Shown here: piece by piece, positions 43,374 through 52,341 of the stretch
Position numbering within the stretch: the first letter of the stretch is position 1
Layout: each line of letters begins with the position of its first letter
Assembly: GCF_900156785.1 (NCBI RefSeq)
Contig: NZ_FTOP01000002.1
Coordinates: forward strand, 186,001-250,000
From: Belliella pelovolcani
Lineage (GTDB): Bacteria; Bacteroidota; Bacteroidia; Cytophagales; Cyclobacteriaceae
Length of the DNA: 64,000 nucleotides
Direction: 5' to 3'
Position numbers and translations under genes: made by a program
Notes under the pieces: model-generated
What the model was told of the DNA's origin: nothing
Databases searched by the model: none
The model's input: only the letters and a program-made list of their open reading frames with translations

Positions 43374-44600
43374 TTATACGAGTTGTTTCAGGGCAATTTC
43401 AAATGAAGCTTGTGCAATTCTTGTCTTGCTAGGATTGACTTCAAAAGTTTTCTTCATGGCCTTGGCAATAGTTCTACTCACATCCTTGAAAATGGCATCA
43501 TCGGTCAATTCAGCCTTATCGGACATCAAGTAAGCGAATACCCTTGCCATCCCACAATTCGCAATAAAGTCAGGAATGACGGAGATTTGTTCGTCTGTCC
43601 AAACGCCCGTTGGCCCAAAGAAGATCTCAGGGTCTGCAAATGGAACATTGGCGCCACAGGAAATCACCTCCAAGCCAGCTTTCACCATGCGCTCAGCTTG
43701 ATTTTTATTGATCAACCGAGATGCAGCAGCAGGGATGAATATTTCTGATGGGATGTCCCAGATTTTAGCGTTGATCTCTTCAAAAGGCTTCATGTTCGCT
43801 GCCACTAGCTTATTTCCAGCTCTATTGACAAACAACTCACGGATTTGATCCAGAGTAAAGCCATCCTCTTTGATCAGCCCACCTTCACGGTCGATGATAC
43901 CGACGATTTTGACGCCTTCTACTGCGAGAAAACAAGCTGCTGCAGCACCTACATTGCCCCAGCCTTGGATGACTGCCCGCTTGCCTTTAAGCTGTCCCCC
44001 CCAGATTTTATAATAGTGCCTTACCGCTTCAGCGACACCATACCCAGTGATCATATCTGCTACGGTGTATTTCTTTGGACCATTGGGCGTGTAGTCAGGA
44101 TCTTCTAGTACCTTGGAAACACCTTGGCGCAGTTGTCCTATTTTTCGGATTTTTTGTGGCTCTGTCGCATTGAAGTGACCATTGACTACACCTTCTTGTG
44201 GGTGCCAAAGTCCGTAGGATTCGGTGATTGGGATGACTTCATGGATTTCATCCACATTCAGGTCACCGCCGGTACCATAGTAATTTTTGAGTAGTGGCAT
44301 GACAGCCTTGTACCACCTTTTCAGTACTTCAGGTTTTCTTGGATCATTTGGATCAAAATTGATTCCTGACTTAGCGCCACCGATGGCAGGTCCTGAGACA
44401 GTGAATTTTACCTCCATGGTTTTAGCAAGAGATTCCACCTCTCTTTTGTCGAGGCCTTTTCTCATGCGAGTACCACCGCCAGCAGCTCCTCCTCTGAGGG
44501 AGTTGATCACCACCCAACCTTCGGCCTCTGTTTCGCTGTCACTCCATTCAAAAACGATTTCAGGTTGCTTATTCTCAAACTTCTTGAGTAGTTCTTTCAT
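43374..44600 (-). CDS. Glu/Leu/Phe/Val dehydrogenase
   Basis: 408 residues. Domain I has GGGTRMRKGLDKREVESLAK and SGPAIGGAKSGINFDPNDPR with the catalytic Lys; LLKNYYGTGGDLNVDE follows. Domain II is a Rossmann fold with IQGWGNVGAAAACFLAVEG and the later FIPAAASRLINKNQAE. It oxidatively deaminates glutamate or a branched-chain amino acid with NAD(P). The sequence does not let me decide between glutamate and leucine as substrate. Confidence 0.88.
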   Translation of the reverse strand: MKELLKKFENKQPEIVFEWSDSETEAEGWVVINSLRGGAAGGGTRMRKGLDKREVESLAKTMEVKFTVSGPAIGGAKSGINFDPNDPRKPEVLKRWYKAVMPLLKNYYGTGGDLNVDEIHEVIPITESYGLWHPQEGVVNGHFNATEPQKIRKIGQLRQGVSKVLEDPDYTPNGPKKYTVADMITGYGVAEAVRHYYKIWGGQLKGKRAVIQGWGNVGAAAACFLAVEGVKIVGIIDREGGLIKEDGFTLDQIRELFVNRAGNKLVAANMKPFEEINAKIWDIPSEIFIPAAASRLINKNQAERMVKAGLEVISCGANVPFADPEIFFGPTGVWTDEQISVIPDFIANCGMARVFAYLMSDKAELTDDAIFKDVSRTIAKAMKKTFEVNPSKTRIAQASFEIALKQLV

Positions 44601-44629
44601 CTGTTGTAATATTTGGGTTTAATCGTAGG

Positions 44630-44637
44630 CAAAAATA
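44630..44637 (-). promoter_or_regulatory. -7 box (TATTTTTG) upstream of the dehydrogenase gene
   Basis: A TAnnTTTG match on the minus strand about 30 bases before the ATG at 44600. No -33 element is evident. Confidence 0.4.
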
Positions 44638-44881
44638 GAAATATTTGGGAGATAGACAGTATGGAAATAGATTTTGAAGAATTTAGAAAACTAGTGAATT
44701 CGATTCACATTGTATACAGATTTGATGAAATGCATTTTCTCTCCTTCTTTATTATTGAACTACTTGGAGTTCATTAATTTTTTGAGTTTAAGTCTAGATT
44801 TTTGCAACTTGGATCACAGTCTAACGTAACTAAAAATATGATTTTGTTTTTTTGCGATTATTTAATTAAAAACTAATGTTT

Positions 44882-45358
44882 ATGAAAAAGATAACGTTAA
44901 TTCTATTCTTTCTTGCATTTGCTTTTACTTCTTTTGGCCAACAAGCAAAAACGTTTATAGACACAGAAAACCGCTTGCTTTCAGCTCCAAAATACTACCA
45001 AAATGAAACTCGTCTTAAAAACAGCGAAATAAAAACATTGATGGAGTTAAATTCAGATACTAAGCAATTTTTGGATAAAGCGTTGAGAAGCCAGAAAATA
45101 ATATTGCCACTTTATGTGATCACGACTGTAGGTTTAACTTCTACCTTTTTCATAAGTGATTCTAGGACAAGAGATATTGTTGGCCTTTCGGCTACGGGTC
45201 TAGGAATCACTGCCTCAATATTCGAAGCCAATTACAACCTTAATGTGCAAAGAGCTGTCAATCTATACAATAAGAACTTATTTGAAGATCAAAAGACAAG
45301 TATGAGATTAGATTTTAAAGTCGATCCCCTTGCTTCTGGACTGGTATTAACTTTCTAA
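44882..45358 (+). CDS. Hypothetical exported protein, 158 aa
   Basis: Starts at ATG 44882 (MKKITLILFF) or two codons earlier. A signal peptide ends near FTSFGQ. A central hydrophobic pair follows (ILPLYVITTVGLTSTFFI and IVGLSATGLGITASIFEA) that may be two membrane helices. The C-terminus LDFKVDPLASGLVLTF looks like a terminal outer-membrane strand. I recognise no family. The 275 bases before it (44601-44875) contain no other gene. Confidence 0.65.
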   Translation: MKKITLILFFLAFAFTSFGQQAKTFIDTENRLLSAPKYYQNETRLKNSEIKTLMELNSDTKQFLDKALRSQKIILPLYVITTVGLTSTFFISDSRTRDIVGLSATGLGITASIFEANYNLNVQRAVNLYNKNLFEDQKTSMRLDFKVDPLASGLVLTF

Positions 45359-45387
45359 AAAGTATCCTCTTATCAGCGTTTTATTGG

Positions 45388-45612
45388 CACGCGGAACCTG
45401 TCCCGAAAATCGGGATGACAACTGATTTTTTTTGGTTTTTCTCCGTGAATCTTTGCGTCCTCTGTGGCAAAATTTTTTTTAACCGCAGTGAAGCGCAAAG
45501 AAATCGCAGAGGAAAGATATTCTATCTGCGACCATCAGTTTAATCCGCGTTATCGGTGTTCCATTAGGATTGAACGTGGAAGACACTGATTGGGCGGATT
45601 TCCATTGATTGT
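45388..45612. repeat. Composite intergenic repeat with three inverted repeats
   Basis: The gap between the 158-aa gene and anmK contains a perfect palindrome TCCCGA-AAA-TCGGGA (45401-45415). Next comes an imperfect inverted repeat around CTTTGCGTCCTCTGTGG (45451-45467) and CCGCAGTGAAGCGCAAAG (45483-45500), and then one around TCCGCGTTATCGGTG (45544-45562) and CACTGATTGGGCGGA (45578-45598). Motifs of this sort recur between genes in many Bacteroidota genomes in my memory. No coding sequence is seen. Confidence 0.6.
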
Positions 45613-45614
45613 GT

Positions 45615-46682
45615 TTAGTTCCCATAAATCTTCCCCCCACAATTATCTCGACTAGCACCCGTCACAGAAGCTAAGCAGTTATTTTCATTTCTTAAGCGAA
45701 GCACACCTAAAAAGGCAAAGATCAAAGCTTCTTTATAATTGATCAGTTGTAGATCTGCGCTCGGGATGTCAAATTTTGCCCCCATGGCTTTTTGTAATTC
45801 TTCCATAAAGTAGGAATTGAAAGCACCTCCACCAGTGATCAGTATTTTGCCACTATCACTATTGGCATGTATAACCTTTTTGATTTGTAGAACAAAATGC
45901 GCAATCAAGGTATGTAGCTTGTCGACCCGCAGATTAGCCCCACCCTCTTCTAGAATAGAAAAATATGCCTGCAAATCTTCCCTGCCCAAAGACTTAGCTC
46001 CTTCCAAATGATAATATGGCAATTGGTTTAATCTTGCCAAGACCTCAGGAAGCAATGTGCCTCCTCTAGCCAATTCGCCTCCTCGGTCATAAGGCAGACC
46101 AAGTTCTTGTGCATAGTGATTCAATAGCAAATTGAAAGGACAGATGTCGAAAGCTACCCGCTGACCAGCCTCCTGTATACTGATATTGGCTATTCCGCCC
46201 AAGTTGATACAGCAATCATACGCTCCAAATAACAAAAGGTCTCCAATAGGCACCAAAGGAGCACCCTGCCCGCCAAGCTGCACGTCCAACATGCGGAAAT
46301 CATTGATGACTGGTAGACCACTCGCCGCATGAAGCGCCCAGCCATTCCCAATTTGTAGACTGAGTCCTTTGTCGGGTTGATGGAATACAGTATGCCCATG
46401 AGCAGCGACCGCCTGTGGCGCTATGGCATATTTCTCACAAAATAGCTTGACCTCTTGCCCCATCCATCTACCAAAATCCACATCCAATAAAGTAAGCTCT
46501 AGACCAGAAAGCTCGTGACTCTTGAGCAATCGCTCTCCAAGGTTTTCTGGAAAGGGAATGGTCTCTGCATAAGGGATTTCGAAGGTCCATTTTTCACCCT
46601 TGGAAAACTGAGCAAAGGCAATGTCCAAGCCATCTCCCGATGTACCAGACATCAACCCGATCATATGATAGCTCTTGGTCAT
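45615..46682 (-). CDS. anmK: Anhydro-N-acetylmuramic acid kinase
   Basis: 355 residues. AnmK opens and phosphorylates 1,6-anhydro-MurNAc during cell-wall recycling. The N-terminal HMIGLMSGTSGDGLDIAFAQ carries the phosphate loop; AAHGHTVFHQP, INLGGIANISI and FDICPFNLLLN are family motifs, and ILITGGGAFNSYFMEEL is the second nucleotide-binding motif. It stands alone, diverging from coaX, with no murQ beside it. Confidence 0.95.
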   Translation of the reverse strand: MTKSYHMIGLMSGTSGDGLDIAFAQFSKGEKWTFEIPYAETIPFPENLGERLLKSHELSGLELTLLDVDFGRWMGQEVKLFCEKYAIAPQAVAAHGHTVFHQPDKGLSLQIGNGWALHAASGLPVINDFRMLDVQLGGQGAPLVPIGDLLLFGAYDCCINLGGIANISIQEAGQRVAFDICPFNLLLNHYAQELGLPYDRGGELARGGTLLPEVLARLNQLPYYHLEGAKSLGREDLQAYFSILEEGGANLRVDKLHTLIAHFVLQIKKVIHANSDSGKILITGGGAFNSYFMEELQKAMGAKFDIPSADLQLINYKEALIFAFLGVLRLRNENNCLASVTGASRDNCGGKIYGN

Positions 46683-46827
46683 GGTTAATTTTTGTTAAAT
46701 AAATAGGCTTAAAGTTAAAAATAATCTTTTGAAAACAGCCCTCAGGTTAAAATGACTAATTTAGCCGACTGACTGGATTTTCAAATCAAAAAATGCTGGG
46801 TTAGCTCAGCGCTAATTCACATGAATA

Positions 46828-47553
46828 TTGAGACAATTTATTGTAGATATAGGCAATACAAGGATCAAGACGGCGATTTTTGATGGAGAGGAGATGCTAG
46901 CTATGAGTTCCTTCGAATCACTCGCCGAGTTGAAATCATATGCTTCAGAGCAGGAATTTGAGGCCTGTCTGATCAGTTCAGTCAAGTATGCTGAGGAAGA
47001 TTTGAAAGTAGCTTTGGGTTTTGACTTTCTGTATCTCACACGGGAAACGGCAATACCGATTAGCAACAAGTATGGTACGCCCGATACGCTGGGAGTAGAT
47101 CGCAAAGCGGCTGTAGTAGGTGCTAGGGTGAAGTTTCCTGAAGGAAATCTGCTAGCGATTGACCTAGGGAGTTGCATTACTTATGATTTCCTCAATGCAG
47201 CTGACGAGTACTTAGGAGGAGCGATTTCTCCAGGACTTGCCATGCGTTTCAAAGCTATGCATCAGCAGACAGCCAGATTGCCTTTGGAAGTGCTCAACGA
47301 ACAAGAAATGCCACAGTTACTGGAAAATAGTACACGAAGCGGCCTCAGGAGCGGTGTATATCATGGTATCCTTTTCGAAATGGAAGGATTTATAGCAGCT
47401 TACAAGCAGCAACATCAAGATTTAAAGGTCATTATTTGTGGAGGAGACTCAAAATTCTTTGAAACCTTAACAAAAGACTACATATTTGTAATCCCCAATT
47501 TGGTCCTGTTCGGATTGAATAGAATATTAACATACAATGTCCATAAAAAATAG
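46828..47553 (+). CDS. coaX: Type III pantothenate kinase
   Basis: 241 residues. CoaX phosphorylates pantothenate in the first step of coenzyme A synthesis. FIVDIGNTRIKTAIF is the phosphate-1 motif, GTPDTLGVDRKAAVVGA and LAIDLGSCITYDFL the phosphate-2 region, and AISPGLAMRFKAMHQQTARL the family signature. The start is TTG at 46828: a stop codon closes the frame two codons upstream, and no ATG lies before the fold. Its last 17 bases overlap the next gene, an outer-membrane protein. Confidence 0.94.
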   Translation: MRQFIVDIGNTRIKTAIFDGEEMLAMSSFESLAELKSYASEQEFEACLISSVKYAEEDLKVALGFDFLYLTRETAIPISNKYGTPDTLGVDRKAAVVGARVKFPEGNLLAIDLGSCITYDFLNAADEYLGGAISPGLAMRFKAMHQQTARLPLEVLNEQEMPQLLENSTRSGLRSGVYHGILFEMEGFIAAYKQQHQDLKVIICGGDSKFFETLTKDYIFVIPNLVLFGLNRILTYNVHKK

Positions 47554-48820
47554 ACTGCGATTACTCGGCACCTTGGGTGTCTTTTTCATATTTACCAATG
47601 CTTTTTCTCAGACGACGGCATCCTCTTACAGTGCCTTGGGTCTTGGTGAATTCAACTACGGAGGGCTTACACACAATCAAGCCATGGGTGGTTTGGGTAT
47701 CAGTTATGGTACAGGATGGGCGATCAATAATGTCAACCCAGCGCTCTCTACCAGAAATACAGTGTTCAACTTTCAGGCGGCGATGACTTACAGAAATGTG
47801 AATGCAGCCACCACTTCGGAGTCAGAAACACTCGATGGTGGAGGACTCTCTTACCTGGCCTTGTCCTTGCCTCTCAAGTCTACAAAGCTTTCCATGGGCA
47901 TGGGAATCAATCAATTGACAGGTGTGAATTATAACATTCTGGTCAATGGAGATGTTGCTAATTCAAATCTAAGCGCTGTCAATAGGGTAGAAGGTGAAGG
48001 AGGGATATCAGAAGCATACCTTTCGACTGGATATTACTTAGCCAAAAACCTCAGTGTAGGTTTGCATGCTTCCTACCTTTTTGGTTCTACAATCAGAACC
48101 AATCAGCTGAGTTTATTGGATAGTGCAAGAAATCAAATAGGTGCTACTTCCGAGTATTATGAAAGATTCACAGTAGCGGATGTTTCCTTCAAAGGAGGGA
48201 TACATTATTTCTTCAAAGTAGGCGAGGGCAAAAACATTCACCTAGGCGCCATTTATCATATGTTTGGGGATATTAGAGGAAAACAGTTTGCGAAAGTCGC
48301 CGATCAGGGCGAAGCTAGCGACCCCGATACACCTGGAGATATCATCAATAATAATGATAGAGGAACAATTTTCCTTCCTAATAGATTAGGTTATGGTATA
48401 TCTTTCGAAAAAATTAATAAATTTGTAGTTGGTCTTGAAGCTCAATTTCAGGACTTTAGCCAATACAGGAACTTTGCAGGAGAAAGTGGAGATCTTGGAG
48501 AAAGCTTCAAAGTGGGCTTAGGTGCTCAATTTGTCCCAGACGCTTTCTCTATGGACAACCTGCTCAAGCGAGCTACTTACAGAGTTGGGCTGGAATATAT
48601 CCAAACTCCATACGTTGTCAACCAATCCCAGATCACGGATGTTGGCATCAATTTTGGAGGATCGCTTCCAGTAAACTCCCTGTCATTGGTCAATATGGCT
48701 GTCAAAGTTGGAACGCGCGGAACAACTGGAAATGGCCTGATAAGAGAAAATTACTTTAACATAAGTTTCGGATTTTCTCTCAACGATAACACGTGGTTTT
48801 ATAAACGATCATTTGAATAA
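47537..48820 (+). CDS. Outer-membrane beta-barrel protein
   Basis: 427 residues with a signal peptide (LLGTLGVFFIFTNAFSQ). The mature start SSYSALGLGEFNYGGLTH is typical of a Bacteroidota outer-membrane family. Alternating strands (LSVGLHASYLFGS, FVVGLEAQFQDFSQY) and a C-terminal NISFGFSLNDNTWFY indicate a beta-barrel. It overlaps coaX by 17 bases and is followed after 11 bases by the TPR gene, so the three are translationally linked. Possible relation to the FadL/PorV-type barrels is inference. Confidence 0.8.
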   Translation: MSIKNRLRLLGTLGVFFIFTNAFSQTTASSYSALGLGEFNYGGLTHNQAMGGLGISYGTGWAINNVNPALSTRNTVFNFQAAMTYRNVNAATTSESETLDGGGLSYLALSLPLKSTKLSMGMGINQLTGVNYNILVNGDVANSNLSAVNRVEGEGGISEAYLSTGYYLAKNLSVGLHASYLFGSTIRTNQLSLLDSARNQIGATSEYYERFTVADVSFKGGIHYFFKVGEGKNIHLGAIYHMFGDIRGKQFAKVADQGEASDPDTPGDIINNNDRGTIFLPNRLGYGISFEKINKFVVGLEAQFQDFSQYRNFAGESGDLGESFKVGLGAQFVPDAFSMDNLLKRATYRVGLEYIQTPYVVNQSQITDVGINFGGSLPVNSLSLVNMAVKVGTRGTTGNGLIRENYFNISFGFSLNDNTWFYKRSFE

Positions 48821-48831
48821 ACTAAACACCT

Positions 48832-50136
48832 ATGAAACTTAAATTTGTATTAGCCGGGTTAGTGACCTTCATGGTGGCAGGATTTGCGCAGGCGCAAGAC
48901 GGTTGGAATTGGCCATCTGATGAGAAGATGGAAGCGAAAGCGAGGGAGTATAATGCTGCCTATGTGGATTATATGAAAGCTGAGCAGTTTGTAGAAGCGA
49001 CAAAGCCCTTAAATTGGCTTTTGGTAAATGTTCCAGACTTGAATGAATCAATCTATATCAATGGAGTTACAGTTTACAATGGTGCCCAGAATGCTGTTTC
49101 TGAGGCTACTCAAAAAAGAGTCTACCAAGATTCAGTGTTATTAATTTATGATTTGAGAAAAGAAAAATATGACAAAGAGTCTATTTGGATTGAAAATAAG
49201 GCAAGCTATGGATATTCTTACTACAAAGTTGATAAAAATAAAATACCTGAGGTAATCAAGGTTTTTGATAGAGTAGTTGAAGTAAATGGAGAATTTTCAT
49301 ACCCTCAATTATTGGCGGCCTATTATGATTTAGTTTATAAGAATTATGCATATCATAAAGCTTATACCAAGGAGGAGATTTTAGAAAAGTATGATCAAAT
49401 TACTAAACTGGTTGATGCAGCTGAAGCTAACGGAGCTAATGTTGCTCAAGCCACTGGTATTAGAGATGTGCTAATTGTTGAAATGGACCTAATAGATTGT
49501 AACTTTATTGAGAATACTTTAGGTGCAAAATTCAAAGCCAACCCACAAGACGAGGTTTTGGCTAATCAGATCTTCAAATATTCAGTGCAATACAAATGTA
49601 CCAGTACAGAAGCTTTCAATCTGGCTTTAGAATATATTGATACTACAAACCCGTCCTTCAATACTTCTCAAGTGAGAGCAATGAGAATGCTTCAAAACAA
49701 AGATTATGAAAAAGCTCAGCCTCTCTTGGAAAAAGCTTTGACCTTGGCTGAAAACGATGAGCAAAAATCAGAGGTATACCTAGATTTGGCTAAAGTACAT
49801 GCGCAGTCAGGAAGAAAAGGAGCGGCTAGATCTTCAGCAATGGAGGTAGTCAAACTTGGAACTGAAAAATCAAAAGATGCTTGGACGCTAATTGCGCAAC
49901 TTTATATGGAATCTTTCAATGACTGTAAAGGTGGTGTGAGTAGAGCAAAAGATAGATCAGTGTACATTGCAGCTTACAATGCTTATCAAAGAGCAGGTAA
50001 CACTGCTGGTATGAATCAAGCCAAAAACCAGTTCCCATCTAAAGAAGAGTTGTTTACTGAAGGTCTTCAGGCTGGTCAGACCATCAACACAGGATGTTGG
50101 ATAGGTGAGACAGTGACCTTGGCTACAAGAGACTAA
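48832..50136 (+). CDS. Secreted TPR-like protein
   Basis: 434 residues with signal peptide (VLAGLVTFMVAGFAQAQ). The body is helical, and TPR-like repeats are visible near the C-terminus: AMRMLQNKDYEKAQPLLEKA and VYLDLAKVHAQSGRKGAARS. There are three Cys residues in mature protein segments (IDCNF, YKCTS, NDCKG) and one near the end (INTGCWIG). It likely scaffolds other envelope proteins. The end of its operon is marked by a strong terminator. Confidence 0.8.
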   Translation: MKLKFVLAGLVTFMVAGFAQAQDGWNWPSDEKMEAKAREYNAAYVDYMKAEQFVEATKPLNWLLVNVPDLNESIYINGVTVYNGAQNAVSEATQKRVYQDSVLLIYDLRKEKYDKESIWIENKASYGYSYYKVDKNKIPEVIKVFDRVVEVNGEFSYPQLLAAYYDLVYKNYAYHKAYTKEEILEKYDQITKLVDAAEANGANVAQATGIRDVLIVEMDLIDCNFIENTLGAKFKANPQDEVLANQIFKYSVQYKCTSTEAFNLALEYIDTTNPSFNTSQVRAMRMLQNKDYEKAQPLLEKALTLAENDEQKSEVYLDLAKVHAQSGRKGAARSSAMEVVKLGTEKSKDAWTLIAQLYMESFNDCKGGVSRAKDRSVYIAAYNAYQRAGNTAGMNQAKNQFPSKEELFTEGLQAGQTINTGCWIGETVTLATRD

Positions 50137-50165
50137 GTCAAATCAGATAAAAAATAAAACTATCT

Positions 50166-50197
50166 AAAAAGGCGGTTCCTGAAACCGCCTTTTTTTG
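50166..50197 (+). terminator. Terminator after the TPR gene
   Basis: Stem AAAAAGGCGGTT / AACCGCCTTTTT with loop CCTGA and a T run. It separates coaX-OMP-TPR from lptC, so lptC needs its own promoter. Confidence 0.9.
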
Positions 50198-50213
50198 CTT
50201 TGTAAGCTTTATG

Positions 50214-50221
50214 TATATTTG
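50214..50221 (+). promoter_or_regulatory. -7 box (TATATTTG) four bases before lptC start
   Basis: Just 17 bases after the upstream terminator and followed by CCAG and ATG. A possible -33 TTTG is at 50194-50197 with a short 16-base spacer. Because the terminator leaves only 28 bases, the lptC transcript probably begins at the start codon. Confidence 0.55.
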
Positions 50222-50225
50222 CCAG

Positions 50226-50768
50226 ATGTCGAGAAAATTGCCCTTTATTGGACTGTTAGGAATCTTGTTGCTAGTATCCTGCAAAGAAGACGAGGATACG
50301 AGTTTTCTGGAGTCTTACTTAGGCCCGGCATCTATAGCTTATGACATTGATTTGGTGCATTCGGATAGTACGGTCATCAAGATCAACCTCAAAGCCAAGA
50401 AGCAGCTTGAGTTTCAGAATGGGGACAACGAATTTCCTGAAGGCATAGAAATCTTTTTCTATGATGAAGATGGAGCGCTTACTACCACAATCCGAGCTGA
50501 CAGAGGCTTCTATATCAAAAAGGACGACATCTATCGTGGTGAGGGAGACGTACAGGTAGAGAATTTTGAAAAGCAACAAAAGCTTTCTTCTGAAGAGCTC
50601 TTCTGGAACCCTACTCGAAAAAAAATATACACGGAGAAATTTGTCACCATCCAAGATCCACAACGCTTGATCAAAGGTACAGGCATGGAGGCTGATGAAT
50701 CTTTTAGTGAATATGAAATTTATTCCGTGATAGACAGTAGAACAATTATCCCGGGAGAAGGAAAATAG
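50226..50768 (+). CDS. lptC: LPS export protein LptC
   Basis: 180 residues from ATG 50226 (an in-frame ATG five codons earlier overlaps the -7 box). LptC is the periplasmic, membrane-anchored part of the Lpt bridge that moves lipopolysaccharide to the outer membrane. The N-terminus is LPFIGLLGILLLVSC, so here it may be a lipoprotein. The OstA/LptC fold follows: FYDEDGALTTTIRADRGFY, YRGEGDVQVENFE and LSSEELFWNPTRKKIYTEKF. Followed after three bases by a small membrane protein gene. Confidence 0.88.
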   Translation: MSRKLPFIGLLGILLLVSCKEDEDTSFLESYLGPASIAYDIDLVHSDSTVIKINLKAKKQLEFQNGDNEFPEGIEIFFYDEDGALTTTIRADRGFYIKKDDIYRGEGDVQVENFEKQQKLSSEELFWNPTRKKIYTEKFVTIQDPQRLIKGTGMEADESFSEYEIYSVIDSRTIIPGEGK

Positions 50769-50771
50769 CGC

Positions 50772-50981
50772 ATGAAATTGACAGATATCATACTTTTATC
50801 ACTTTCTGCTGCCCTAGTGGTGATCGGAACACACCTGACGATTACAGCTGGCATTACACTATCCTATCCAGTATTTATGCTGGCTGTAGCGATTTTGTTT
50901 TGGTACAGGTATAGGAAAAATGAAGCCCTGATCAAAGACAAAGAGGAGCAAACCAATAAAAAGACCAAGAAGAAGAAATAA
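50772..50981 (+). CDS. Small two-helix membrane protein
   Basis: 69 residues: two helices (IILLSLSAALVVIGTHLTI and SYPVFMLAVAILFWYRY) and a Lys-rich tail (KKTKKKK). Placed between lptC and the CBS-domain gene with a three-base gap before and a one-base TAATG overlap after, so it is part of that operon. No family recognised. Confidence 0.7.
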   Translation: MKLTDIILLSLSAALVVIGTHLTITAGITLSYPVFMLAVAILFWYRYRKNEALIKDKEEQTNKKTKKKK

Positions 50982-52267
50982 TGGAATACCAGTATCTCAC
51001 TTATGTATTGATTACTTTGGTCTTCTCGGCACTTTTTTCGGGATTGGAGATTGCCTTCATTTCCGCCAATAAGCTACAGATAGAACTTCAAAATAAGCAA
51101 GGTCTCTTCTCAGGCAAGATACTAGCAAGATTTGTCAAAAGACCAGGACAGTTTATAGGGACTACGCTGATAGGCAACACCATCGCATTGGTTCTTTACG
51201 GGATTTTTATGGCCAGTTTGCTCGAACCGATGATCAAGGCATGGATTCCTGACAATTTTGACAATCAGGCGACTGTGATGGTGGTGCAGACAATCATATC
51301 GACTATTATTGTTTTGATCACTGCCGAGTTTATTCCTAAGAGTATCTTTATGCTTAATCCAAACAGCTTGCTGACTGCATTTTCATTGCCTTTCTTGGCA
51401 ATTTACTATGTGATGTATCCCGTGGTTTGGTTTGTTGTTGGCTTGTCAAGGTTTTTTATTACCAGAATATTGGGCTTGGAGTATAGTGAGGATAAGCCGG
51501 TATTTAAAGTGACGGACTTGAATAGCTTTATTCAAAACAACCTTCACCAAGATGGTGAGGAAGGTAAAGTAGAAGTAGATACCAAGATTTTCGATAACGC
51601 AGTTGAATTCAAGACCATCCGAGTACGGGAGTGTATGGTGCCTAGAACCGACATCGTGGCAGTGGATATTGATGATAGTGTTGCCGAGCTTAAAGATATC
51701 TTTGCCGAAAGTGGACATTCCAAGATCATTGTCTACAGAGAGAGTATTGATGATGTGATCGGCTATTGCCATCAATTGGAGTTGTTCAAAAAACCCAAAA
51801 CGATCGCCGATATCTTGACACCTATTATTATCGTTCCCGAATCAGCCCTTGCCAACGAGCTTTTGGTGCAGTTTATCCAAGAGCGGAAAAGTTTGGCGCT
51901 GGTGGTGGATGAATTTGGAGGAACAAGTGGCATTGTGTCCATGGAAGATATCATCGAGGAGATATTTGGAGAGATTCAGGATGAGTATGACAACGATGAC
52001 CTGATAGAGCAGAAGGTCTCAGATCATGAATACTTGATGAGTGCTAGACATGAAATAGATTATCTGAATGATAAGTACAATTGGGAACTGCCCTACGGAG
52101 AGTTTGAGACCCTCTCCGGATTGGTCATTTCTCTTACCGAAAATATACCCAACAAAGGTGAGTCCGTCTCGTATGGTCCTTACACTTTTACGGTGGTGGC
52201 TAAGCAAGATCACCGCATAGATACTTTGAAAATCAAAGTCAATTCCGCAACAATTTCCAAGAAGTAA
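50981..52267 (+). CDS. CNNM/CBS membrane protein of the HlyC/CorC (GldE-like) type
   Basis: 428 residues. An N-terminal DUF21/CNNM domain with three or four helices (FSALFSGLEIAFISANKLQI, TTLIGNTIALVLYGIFM) is followed by two CBS domains (RECMVPRTDIVAVDIDDSV, then SLALVVDEFGGTSGIVSMED) and a CorC_HlyC C-terminal domain (EYLMSARHEIDYLND). The family moves or senses divalent cations such as Mg2+. In gliding Bacteroidota the homologue GldE assists gliding; whether that applies here is unknown. Confidence 0.9.
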   Translation: MEYQYLTYVLITLVFSALFSGLEIAFISANKLQIELQNKQGLFSGKILARFVKRPGQFIGTTLIGNTIALVLYGIFMASLLEPMIKAWIPDNFDNQATVMVVQTIISTIIVLITAEFIPKSIFMLNPNSLLTAFSLPFLAIYYVMYPVVWFVVGLSRFFITRILGLEYSEDKPVFKVTDLNSFIQNNLHQDGEEGKVEVDTKIFDNAVEFKTIRVRECMVPRTDIVAVDIDDSVAELKDIFAESGHSKIIVYRESIDDVIGYCHQLELFKKPKTIADILTPIIIVPESALANELLVQFIQERKSLALVVDEFGGTSGIVSMEDIIEEIFGEIQDEYDNDDLIEQKVSDHEYLMSARHEIDYLNDKYNWELPYGEFETLSGLVISLTENIPNKGESVSYGPYTFTVVAKQDHRIDTLKIKVNSATISKK

Positions 52268-52341
52268 TTTATTGAGAGCGATAATATTTTGAATTTAACG
52301 CTAGATGTAATTATTTTGCGGCACTTCAAAAAACCAGAAGA

